Position numbers and translations under genes: made by a program. A DNA stretch of 64,000 bases from an uncultured Nocardioides sp. (GTDB lineage: Bacteria > Actinomycetota > Actinomycetes > Propionibacteriales > Nocardioidaceae): the NCBI RefSeq assembly GCF_947488515.1, contig NZ_CANKZF010000001.1:496001-560000 (forward strand). The letters run 5' to 3'. Positions 9,974 to 16,990 of this stretch are shown piece after piece. Positions within the stretch are counted from its first letter, which is position 1. Each line of letters begins with the position of its first letter. The notes under the pieces are model-generated. The model was not told the origin of the DNA. It searched no databases and saw nothing but the letters and a program-made list of their open reading frames with translations.

Positions 9974-11482
9974 TCAGGTCCGGTTGTTCTCGCGGACCAT
10001 CTCCACGATCTCGTCGTAGCGTGGACTGGCCATGAAGTTGTCGACCGAGACGTGCTCGGCGGACGGTGTCTTCTGGCGGGCCCGGTCGGTGAGGTCCTGG
10101 TGGCTGACCACGAGGTCGTAGCTGTCCTCGAGGTTGGCGATCGCCTTGTTGACGACCGTCACCTCCGGGTGCCCGGCGTTCTGGATCTTCTTGCGGAGCA
10201 CCGAGGCGCCCATGGCCGAGGACCCCATCCCCGCGTCGCAGGCGAAGACGATGTTGCGGATCTCGCGGGTGGCGGTGGCGGTGGCCGTGGCCACGCCGCC
10301 TGTCAGGGCGCCGGCGACCGACGACTTCTTGCCCTTGTTGGCCTCCATCTGCGCGGTCGCAGCGCTCAGGTCACCCTCGTCGTCGGACTTGTCCATCTTC
10401 AGCAGCAGCGACGCCACGACGAGCGTGACGGCCGCGGCGCCGAAGACACCGAGGGTCACTCCGAGGTAGTCACCCCTGGCGGTCTGTGCGTACACGGCGA
10501 AGATCGAGCCCGGGGCCGCCGGCGCCCGGAGGCCCACGTCGAACGCCACGTTGATCGCGACGCCGGTCATGCCGCCGGCGATCATGGCGAGGATCAGGCG
10601 CGGCTTCATCAAGACGTAGGGGAAGTAGATCTCGTGGATCCCGCCGAAGAACTGGATGATCGCCGCGCCGGGGGCGGTCGCCTTCGGCACACCGCGGCCG
10701 AAGAACGAGTAGGCGAGCAGCAGGCCGAGGCCCGGACCGGGGTTCGCCTCGAGCAGGAACAGCACCGACTTGCCGGTGTCCGCGGCCTCGGCGAGGCCCA
10801 GCGGGGTCAGCACGCCGTGGTTGATGGCGTTGTTGAGGAAGAAGACCTTGGCGGGCTCGATGACGATCGAGGTCAGCGGCAGCAGGCTGTTGTCCACCAG
10901 CCACTCGACCGCGTTGCCCAGGACCTCCATGACCTCGTTGACCACGGGAGCCACGACGTAGAACCCGACGAGCGCCATCAAGAAGGCCAGGATGCCGGCC
11001 GAGAACATGTTGACGAGCATCTCGAAGCCGGCCTTGACCTTGCCGTCCCAGACGGCGTCGAGCCGCTTCATGAGGTAGGCCGACAGGGGGCCCAGGATCA
11101 TCGCGCCGATGAACATGTGCACCTGGCCGAGCGGGGGGTCGCCCGCGGGCAGGTCGGCGTTGAAGTTCGCCACGAGCAGGTCGGAGCCGGCGATCGCACC
11201 CATCACCGCGAAGCCACCGACGACGGCACCGCGGTCGCCGTGGACCATGCGGCCGCCCGTCGCGGCGATGAGGATCGGAAGGGCGTAGTGGATGATCGGG
11301 CCGACCATCGTGGCGAGGTCGGCGTTCGGCAGCCAGCCGACGTCGATGACCAGGGCGGTGAGCAGTCCCCACGCGATCAGTGCCGGGATGTTGGGCATGA
11401 TCATGTTGGAGAGGAAGGTGCCGAACTTCTGCACGCGCACCCTGGCACCGGAGCCGGTGGGGGCCGTGAATTCAATGGCCAT
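9974..11482 (-). CDS. mtlA: PTS mannitol-type permease EIICB
   Basis: 502 residues. Residues 1-340 form the membrane EIIC domain with several hydrophobic spans and the conserved GGIHEIYFPYVLMKP motif found in MtlA. The EIIB domain is at the C-terminus; its phosphoacceptor Cys415 lies in FACDAGMGSSAMG. The protein imports and phosphorylates a hexitol, using phosphate from the separate EIIA at 9408-9842. The ATG follows GGAGGA by 9 nt. A promoter with near-consensus hexamers and repeated TTCGGGCA boxes lies just upstream. The mannitol label comes from family resemblance. Confidence 0.88.
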   Translation of the reverse strand: MAIEFTAPTGSGARVRVQKFGTFLSNMIMPNIPALIAWGLLTALVIDVGWLPNADLATMVGPIIHYALPILIAATGGRMVHGDRGAVVGGFAVMGAIAGSDLLVANFNADLPAGDPPLGQVHMFIGAMILGPLSAYLMKRLDAVWDGKVKAGFEMLVNMFSAGILAFLMALVGFYVVAPVVNEVMEVLGNAVEWLVDNSLLPLTSIVIEPAKVFFLNNAINHGVLTPLGLAEAADTGKSVLFLLEANPGPGLGLLLAYSFFGRGVPKATAPGAAIIQFFGGIHEIYFPYVLMKPRLILAMIAGGMTGVAINVAFDVGLRAPAAPGSIFAVYAQTARGDYLGVTLGVFGAAAVTLVVASLLLKMDKSDDEGDLSAATAQMEANKGKKSSVAGALTGGVATATATATREIRNIVFACDAGMGSSAMGASVLRKKIQNAGHPEVTVVNKAIANLEDSYDLVVSHQDLTDRARQKTPSAEHVSVDNFMASPRYDEIVEMVRENNRT

Positions 11483-11534
11483 GCTGATGTCCTCCAGTCG
11501 AACGTGGGGGTGAGCCCCGTCACATGATGTCGCG

Positions 11535-11564
11535 ATTAAACCTCACGTTCGGGCATGTTGCCAA
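11535..11564 (-). promoter_or_regulatory. Predicted sigma-70-type promoter of the EIICB gene
   Basis: On the minus strand, TTGGCA (11564-11559) and TTTAAT (11540-11535) are separated by 18 bases, five of six matches each to the -35 and -10 consensus. In such GC-rich DNA this is a strong hit. Transcription would start about 45 bases upstream of the permease ATG. Confidence 0.7.
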
Positions 11565-11589
11565 GCATTCGGGCACGATTTGTGCCCGA
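11548..11589. promoter_or_regulatory. Repeated TTCGGGCA boxes and dyad, likely operator of the mannitol-type PTS gene
   Basis: TTCGGGCA occurs at 11548-11555 and 11568-11575, exactly 20 bases (two helical turns) apart. The second copy is the left arm of a perfect dyad, TCGGGCAC-5-GTGCCCGA (11569-11589). The boxes overlap the spacer and the region just upstream of the -35 of the predicted promoter, so a dimeric regulator probably binds here. Which one is not known. Confidence 0.55.
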
Positions 11590-11612
11590 CCTTGTGGCTT
11601 TGGCCCGGACAG

Positions 11613-13355
11613 TCAGCCCTGGCCGCTCAGCTGGCTGTCGAACAGCGCCTTCTCCGTCTCGTCGTTCCAGGTGTCGCCGGGTCCCAGCTTCGCGGCGACG
11701 TCAGGCAGCTTCTCCTTCAGCTCGTCGAGCCCCATGAGCGGGAGGTCGTGGATCTGGGGGAAGATCAGGACCTTCCCGGAGTAGCTGCCGTCGACCAGGG
11801 CCTGGAGCCCGTCCTTGGCCGCCCGCATGCCGCCGACGGCACCCACGATGGATCCCGGGGAGAGCTCACCCCGGTTGGCCAGGTCGACCACCTGCTGCTG
11901 GTCGTGGATGGTCAGTCCCGACGTCCCGGTGTACTGGGCGTTGTCCAGGTACACCGCGCTCAGGTTCAGCGGCGCCAGCGTGCCGTTGGGGACACCGGCG
12001 AAGAAGACCAGCATGCCGTCGGCGTTCATCAGCGTGTCGGCCTCGGCCATCACGCCGGAGATGGGGACGCTGACCACCACGTCGTCGGCCCCCCGGCCGT
12101 CGGTGATCCCCATGACGAAGTCGTGGAGGGACTGGTCCGACGTCTGGGAGTTGAAGGTGAGCAGCTCGCAGTCGTTGCTCGCCGCCAGGTGGGCCAGACG
12201 GTCCTCGAGGGCCTTCAGGCGCTCGTCGCTCACCTCGGTGGCGACGATCGTCCGGGGACCGTCGGGCTGCTGGATGGCCCGCTGGACATGCATGAGCCCC
12301 ATGGGGCCGCCGGCGCCCACGAAGACCGTCGTGCCCTGCGGACGCAGGTCGCAGCGGTTGCGTGCCTCTCCGTAGGAGGCAGCGATGTCCGGGCCCCGGC
12401 CGCCGAGGTAGGCGGTGTAGTCGTAGTGAAGACGGCCCACGTCGGTGTCCACCAGGCCGTCGAGAGCGGTCTCCCCCACCATGTTGAGGGTGCCCCGCCG
12501 GGCGATGTGCTTGGCCACGGCACCCGCCGTCGCAGCGGTTCGCGGATCGAGCATGACGATGTCGTCGAAGCCGGCGCCGTCGGTCAGCTCGTCCACCAGT
12601 GCCTGGTAGTCGTCGGCGCCGATGCCGTTGCGCACGACCGTGTCGGCCGAGGTGCGCTCCACGAGCTCCACCACCGAGGCGGGCACGTCGGTCATCACGA
12701 TGGTGGCCGGGGCGTCCAGGCCGGAGGAGAAGAGGTAGTCGCGCTCGTCGCCGGGCCGGCCGACGATCCACATGGTCCCGCCGGCCTTGGGCTCGAGGCG
12801 GCGACGCTGGGTGTAGGCGGCCATCACGCATCCCCAGGGCTCCAGCGTGGAGCCCTCGGCGTACCCCATCGTGTCGGGGAGCGGCAGCAGGCAGGCGCCG
12901 TCGTCCGTCTCGAGCATCTCCGCACCCATGAGGTGGTACTGGATCAGTCCGCCGGGGATGGTGTAGCCGTAGGCGGTGCTCTTGCCGTCCTGGTAGATGT
13001 CGGGCTGCACGGCCAGCCGCTGGCCCGCGTGGTAGCGGTCCTTGAGGTGGTCACCGACCTCGATGACGGTGAGGCTCACCTCGTGCCCCAGCCGGGTGGG
13101 CTCCTTCGCCAGGTCGCGGTCGTAGAGCTTCGGGTGGCTGCCGCCCTGACGCATGATCTTCACGTCGGAGAAGCAGAGGCCGACGCTGTCGATGCGCACC
13201 AGCATGTGGTCGGCGTCGGGTTCGGGGATGGCGACCAGCTCGGGCGCGCCGCCCTTGCCCATGTTGTCCTCGCCCGCACCCCACAGGTTCCAGGCCCAGG
13301 CTTCCTCCGGCAGGTCGAGATCGGCCGCGCGGTAGCGGTCGTACGCTGATGTCAT
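11613..13355 (-). CDS. Zinc-type (MDR) alcohol dehydrogenase, unusually long with two Rossmann-like segments
   Basis: 580 residues against about 350 for ordinary medium-chain dehydrogenases. The N-terminal GroES-like domain has the catalytic Cys region (VGLCFSDVKIM) and GHEV motif. After it there are two nucleotide-fold-like segments in tandem: one around GGTMWIVGRPGD and one with a canonical VFVGAGGPMGLMH. The C-terminus is Asp/Glu-rich. The gene lies upstream of the mannitol-type permease on the same strand, so it probably oxidises the imported sugar alcohol or its phosphate, filling the missing MtlD role. The ATG follows GGAGGA closely. The reaction itself is inference. Confidence 0.75.
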   Translation of the reverse strand: MTSAYDRYRAADLDLPEEAWAWNLWGAGEDNMGKGGAPELVAIPEPDADHMLVRIDSVGLCFSDVKIMRQGGSHPKLYDRDLAKEPTRLGHEVSLTVIEVGDHLKDRYHAGQRLAVQPDIYQDGKSTAYGYTIPGGLIQYHLMGAEMLETDDGACLLPLPDTMGYAEGSTLEPWGCVMAAYTQRRRLEPKAGGTMWIVGRPGDERDYLFSSGLDAPATIVMTDVPASVVELVERTSADTVVRNGIGADDYQALVDELTDGAGFDDIVMLDPRTAATAGAVAKHIARRGTLNMVGETALDGLVDTDVGRLHYDYTAYLGGRGPDIAASYGEARNRCDLRPQGTTVFVGAGGPMGLMHVQRAIQQPDGPRTIVATEVSDERLKALEDRLAHLAASNDCELLTFNSQTSDQSLHDFVMGITDGRGADDVVVSVPISGVMAEADTLMNADGMLVFFAGVPNGTLAPLNLSAVYLDNAQYTGTSGLTIHDQQQVVDLANRGELSPGSIVGAVGGMRAAKDGLQALVDGSYSGKVLIFPQIHDLPLMGLDELKEKLPDVAAKLGPGDTWNDETEKALFDSQLSGQG

Positions 13356-13436
13356 GGTTCCTCCGTGGTGAGGTGGACGGCGCCTCCGGGGGCATCACCA
13401 GAGCCACGGGCCGGAGGCCGATCTCCCGAGGCTGGT

Positions 13437-13454
13437 CCCGCCTGACGAGGCGGG
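13437..13454 (-). terminator. Hairpin terminator after the EI gene
   Basis: A 7-base stem (CCCGCCT/AGGCGGG) with a GACG loop, about 15 bases downstream of the EI stop codon and before the dehydrogenase gene. It probably separates the EI transcript from the dehydrogenase gene. Confidence 0.5.
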
Positions 13455-13468
13455 GAGTCCATCGACGC

Positions 13469-15160
13469 TCAGTGACCGAGCAGCTCCCGGACGGCAGCGC
13501 GCGCGGCCATCGGGTCGGGAGCCCCCAGGGCGGCCTCGGCCGCCGCCTCGCACGTCTCGAAGCTGACCTTGCCGAGCTGCGCGCCCACGGGGCGTACGGC
13601 GCGCGCGGCCATGGAGAGCGACGTGATGCCCATCCCGATGAGCGCCGTGGCGAGCAGCGGGTCGGCCGCCGCCTCGCCGCAGACGCCGACGGGCTTGCCG
13701 GCCTCGGTGCCGGCGTGGGCCGTGATCGCGATGAGCTGCAGCACGGCCGGCTGCCAGGGGTCGGTCAGGTGCGCGAGGTCGGTGGCCATCCGGTCGGCGG
13801 CCATGGCGTACTGGGTGAGGTCGTTGGTGCCGATCGAGAGGAAGTCGACGACCTCGAGCATCCGGTGCGCGAGCAGCGCGGCGCTGGGGATCTCGACCAT
13901 CACGCCGGCCTTGAGCCCGCGCGCGTGGACCTTGGCGGAGAAGTCGGCGGCCTCGGCCACGGTGGCGACCATGGGCGCCATCACCCAGGTCTCGGTGCCG
14001 GTCCGCTCGGCCGCGGCGGCGATGCCGTCGAGCTGGCGGTCCATCAGGCCGGGGTTGTCGAAGCTGAGCCGCAGTCCGCGGACACCGAGGGCGGGGTTCT
14101 CCTCGCCCTCGTGGGTCGCGAACGCGATCGGCTTGTCGGAGCCGGCGTCGAGGGTGCGTACGACGACGTAGCGGCCGTCCGCGTAGGGCGCGAGGACCGC
14201 GCTGTAGATCTCCGCCTGCTCCTCGACGGTCGGCTCCTCCTTCTGGTCGAGGAAGCACAGCTCGGTGCGGAACAGGCCCACTCCCCCGACCGGTTCGACC
14301 CCCGCGGACTCGGCAGAGGGGCCGTCGGCGACGTTGGCGAGCAGCTTGACCGGCATCCCGTCGGAGGTCGAGGCGGGGCCGCTCCAGGTGGCGAGCTCCT
14401 CGCGGAGGCGACGGCTCTCCTCGACGCGCGCGCGGGCCTCCTCGGGGTCGGCGCCCTGCTCGATGGTGCCGGCCTCGCCGTCGACGACCACGAAGGCCCC
14501 GGCCGGGACCTCCATGATGCCGGCGGCGCCGACCACGCACGGGATGCCGAGCTGGCGGGCGATGATCGCCGTGTGGCTGGTGGCGCCGCCGCGCTCGGTG
14601 ACGAGGGCGGTGACCAGCTCGGGGTCGAGGCCGGACGTGTCGCTCGGAGCCAGGTCCTCGGCCACCAGGATCGACGGCTCACTCGGGGTCGGCACACCGG
14701 GGGCGGGCTCACCCACCAGGTGCGCGACCACGCGCCGCTCGATGTCGCGCAGGTCGGTGACGCGCTCGGCCATCAGGCCGCCCATGTTGGTGAAGATCGT
14801 GACGAACTGCTCGACCGCTCCCTGCACCGCGGCGACGGGACCCTGCCCGGCCTGCAGGTTCTTGGCGACGCCCGAGCGCAGGCCCTTGTCGCGGGCCAGC
14901 CCGGCGCTCGCGGTGAGCACCTCGGCCGCCGCACCCTGGGCGGAGGCCGCCTTGGCCGTGAAGGTCTCGGCGACCGCGGCCACTGCGTCGTCGTAGGCCG
15001 TCAGCGCGGCGTCGGCGTCGGCGAAGTCGCCGTCGCCGTAGCGGGCGATCGCGTCGGGCGACACCTCGCCGCGCACGTGGAGGACGGGTCCGGCGGCGAC
15101 TCCCGGGACGACCGGGGTCCCGCTGAGCGTGGTCGCGGATGACTCGGCGGATGTGGTCAT
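13469..15160 (-). CDS. ptsI: PTS enzyme I (phosphoenolpyruvate-protein phosphotransferase)
   Basis: 563 residues. EI takes phosphate from PEP and passes it to HPr, starting the PTS relay. The active His196 lies in GGATSHTAIIARQLG. The PEP-binding C-terminal barrel shows VGLFRTELCFLD, LDAGSDKP and the catalytic Cys segment VGVCGEAAADP. The frame is open far upstream, but the ATG at 15158-15160 precedes the first EI-like sequence and follows a TACGGT box by 6 nt, a leaderless pattern. It is divergent from the fructose operon and shares a 100-base control region with repeated CAACACA boxes. Confidence 0.95.
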   Translation of the reverse strand: MTTSAESSATTLSGTPVVPGVAAGPVLHVRGEVSPDAIARYGDGDFADADAALTAYDDAVAAVAETFTAKAASAQGAAAEVLTASAGLARDKGLRSGVAKNLQAGQGPVAAVQGAVEQFVTIFTNMGGLMAERVTDLRDIERRVVAHLVGEPAPGVPTPSEPSILVAEDLAPSDTSGLDPELVTALVTERGGATSHTAIIARQLGIPCVVGAAGIMEVPAGAFVVVDGEAGTIEQGADPEEARARVEESRRLREELATWSGPASTSDGMPVKLLANVADGPSAESAGVEPVGGVGLFRTELCFLDQKEEPTVEEQAEIYSAVLAPYADGRYVVVRTLDAGSDKPIAFATHEGEENPALGVRGLRLSFDNPGLMDRQLDGIAAAAERTGTETWVMAPMVATVAEAADFSAKVHARGLKAGVMVEIPSAALLAHRMLEVVDFLSIGTNDLTQYAMAADRMATDLAHLTDPWQPAVLQLIAITAHAGTEAGKPVGVCGEAAADPLLATALIGMGITSLSMAARAVRPVGAQLGKVSFETCEAAAEAALGAPDPMAARAAVRELLGH

Positions 15161-15182
15161 GGACACACCGTAGAACACGTGG

Positions 15183-15220
15183 TTGTTGACAAGCAACACA
15201 TTCGGGACTAAAACAACACA
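15183..15220. promoter_or_regulatory. CAACACA direct repeats, likely DeoR/FruR operator between ptsI and fruR
   Basis: CAACACA occurs at 15194-15200 and 15214-15220, exactly 20 bases apart, with an inverted TTGTTG at 15183-15188. One copy overlaps the -35 of the ptsI promoter and the spacer of the fructose promoter; the other directly follows the fructose -10. This arrangement suits simultaneous repression of both sides by the DeoR-type regulator encoded next door. Confidence 0.6.
15186..15214 (+). promoter_or_regulatory. Predicted promoter of the fructose PTS operon
   Basis: A perfect -35 TTGACA (15186-15191) is followed after 17 bases by TAAAAC (15209-15214), four of six matches to the -10 consensus. 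It points toward the DeoR-type regulator gene at 15261. Its -35 region overlaps the opposing promoter of ptsI (TTGCTT 15196-15191, TACGGT 15072 is not used; the box is at 15172-15167). Confidence 0.7.
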
Positions 15221-15260
15221 TACACAGATCGTTCGTCGATGTACGTGGAGGGTGGACCGA

Positions 15261-16028
15261 ATGTACGCGGAAGAGCGCCAGCAGGCGATGGCCCACCTGA
15301 TCAGTCGGCGCGGCCGGCTCTCGGTGGTCCAGCTGGCGGAGCAGTTCGAGGTCACCACCGAGACCGTGCGCCGTGACCTGTCCATGCTCGACCGGATGGG
15401 ACTGGTCCGACGCGTCCACGGCGGCGCGGTCCCGGCCGGCTCGCTCACCGTCATCGAGTCAGGCATCGGGGAGCGCGACCAGTCCAACACGCAGGCCAAG
15501 GAGGCCATCGCCAATGCAGCCGTCTCCCTCCTGCCGCCGCCGGACTCGGTCATCGTGATCGACGCGGGCAGCACCACCGCGCGCTTCGCGGCCGCCCTCC
15601 CCCGCGACCACCGGCTGACCGTCATCACCCATGCCGTGCCGGTCGCGACCCGCCTGGCCGGGTTGCCCCAGATCGAGCTCCACCTGCTGCCCGGCAAGGT
15701 GCGGCCCACGACCCACGCCGCGGTCGGCGCCGAGACCGTCGCCGCCCTGTCGGACCTCCGCGCCGACGTGGCGTTCATCGCCACCAACGGGCTCACCGTC
15801 GGCCACGGGCTCACCACCCCCGACAGCGACGAGGCGGCGAGCAAGCGGGCGATGATCGCCTGCGCGCGCAAGACCGTCGTGCTCGCCGACTCCACCAAGC
15901 TCGGCGTCGAGACGGCCGTGCGGTTCGCGACCCTCGACAGCCTCGACGTGCTCGTCACCGACAGCGACGTGGAGCCATCGGACCTCCGGGCGCTCGAGGG
16001 CGCCGGGATCGAGGTGGTGGTCGCATGA
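15261..16028 (+). CDS. fruR: DeoR-family transcriptional regulator of the fructose PTS operon
   Basis: 255 residues. The N-terminal helix-turn-helix (LSVVQLAEQFEVTTETVRRDL, residues about 20-40) is the standard DeoR DNA-binding signature. The sugar-phosphate-sensing DeoRC domain follows, with VIDAGSTTARFA and LADSTKLG. It overlaps fruK by four bases (ATGA), so regulator and kinase are co-translated. By analogy with other actinobacterial FruR/SugR proteins it should respond to fructose 1-phosphate or a related ester and bind the repeats between it and ptsI. The inducer is inferred. Confidence 0.88.
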   Translation: MYAEERQQAMAHLISRRGRLSVVQLAEQFEVTTETVRRDLSMLDRMGLVRRVHGGAVPAGSLTVIESGIGERDQSNTQAKEAIANAAVSLLPPPDSVIVIDAGSTTARFAAALPRDHRLTVITHAVPVATRLAGLPQIELHLLPGKVRPTTHAAVGAETVAALSDLRADVAFIATNGLTVGHGLTTPDSDEAASKRAMIACARKTVVLADSTKLGVETAVRFATLDSLDVLVTDSDVEPSDLRALEGAGIEVVVA

Positions 16029-16990
16029 TCCTCACCCTCACCCCCAACCCCAGCATCGACCGCACGGTCGCCCTCGACGGCGAGCTGTCCCGCGGCCAGG
16101 TGCACCGGGTGGCGTCGGTGACCTCGCAGGCGGGAGGCAAGGGCGTCAACATCTCCCGGGCCGCCGTCACCGCCGACATCCCCAGCATCGCCGTCGTACC
16201 CGCTGCCAAGGACGACGCCTTCGTCATCGAGCTGCTGGGTGCGGGCATCGACTGCCGGCCGGTGCGACCCGCCGGCGACGTACGGGTCAACCTCACGATC
16301 ACCGAGCCCGACGGGACGACGACCAAGCTCAACTCCCCCGGCGCCGCCGTGCTCCCGCTCCACCTCGAGCTGATGGCGCAGGCCGTGCTGGTCCGCGCCT
16401 CGAGCGCCGACTGGACCGTGCTCGCCGGGTCGTTGCCCGCGGGCGCCCCTCCCGGGTTCTACGCCGAGCTCGTACGACGACTGCGCGAGGTGGGCGGCCG
16501 CGTGGCCGTGGACACCAGCGAGGCCCCGCTGCAGGCGCTCGTCGACGCGCTGCCGGACTCCGCGCCCGACCTGATGAAGCCGAACGGCGAGGAGCTCGCC
16601 TCCTTCACCGGCGGCGACGCCGACGAGCTGGAGTCCGACCCCCGCGCGACCGCGGCGGCCGCCCGCCAGCTCATCGAACGCGGCGTCGGAGCCGTGCTGG
16701 CCACCCTCGGCGGCAACGGCGCCGTGCTCGTGACGCCCGACGGCGCCTGGCACGCCACCCCGCCCCCCACCACAGTCGTCAGCACCGTGGGTGCCGGCGA
16801 CTCCAGTCTCTTCGGCTACCTGCTCGGCGACATCCGGGGGCTACCCGCCCCGGAGCGCCTCGCACTGGCCGTCGCCTACGGCAGCGCCGCCGCAGGGCTC
16901 CCCGGCACCACCATCCCCCAACCGTCGCAGCTCCGCACGGAGCTCGTCGGAGTCACCGCCCTCACCCCCTCCACGGGAGGCACAGCATGA
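16025..16990 (+). CDS. fruK: 1-phosphofructokinase (PfkB family)
   Basis: 321 residues. It phosphorylates fructose 1-phosphate, the product of the fructose PTS, to fructose 1,6-bisphosphate. The PfkB N-terminal signature (GGKGVNISRAA) and the catalytic GAGDS loop near the C-terminus, with its Asp base, are both present, as is the TPNPSIDRTV start typical of FruK. It lies between the regulator and the EIIABC gene with overlapping stops and starts on both sides (ATGA at each end). Confidence 0.93.
   Translation: MILTLTPNPSIDRTVALDGELSRGQVHRVASVTSQAGGKGVNISRAAVTADIPSIAVVPAAKDDAFVIELLGAGIDCRPVRPAGDVRVNLTITEPDGTTTKLNSPGAAVLPLHLELMAQAVLVRASSADWTVLAGSLPAGAPPGFYAELVRRLREVGGRVAVDTSEAPLQALVDALPDSAPDLMKPNGEELASFTGGDADELESDPRATAAAARQLIERGVGAVLATLGGNGAVLVTPDGAWHATPPPTTVVSTVGAGDSSLFGYLLGDIRGLPAPERLALAVAYGSAAAGLPGTTIPQPSQLRTELVGVTALTPSTGGTA

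Noticed and set aside
13469..16753. 1094-residue frame including EI and extending across the DeoR and kinase genes
   Set aside because: Only the part after 15160 (minus direction) resembles EI; the upstream part is a shadow of the genes on the other strand.
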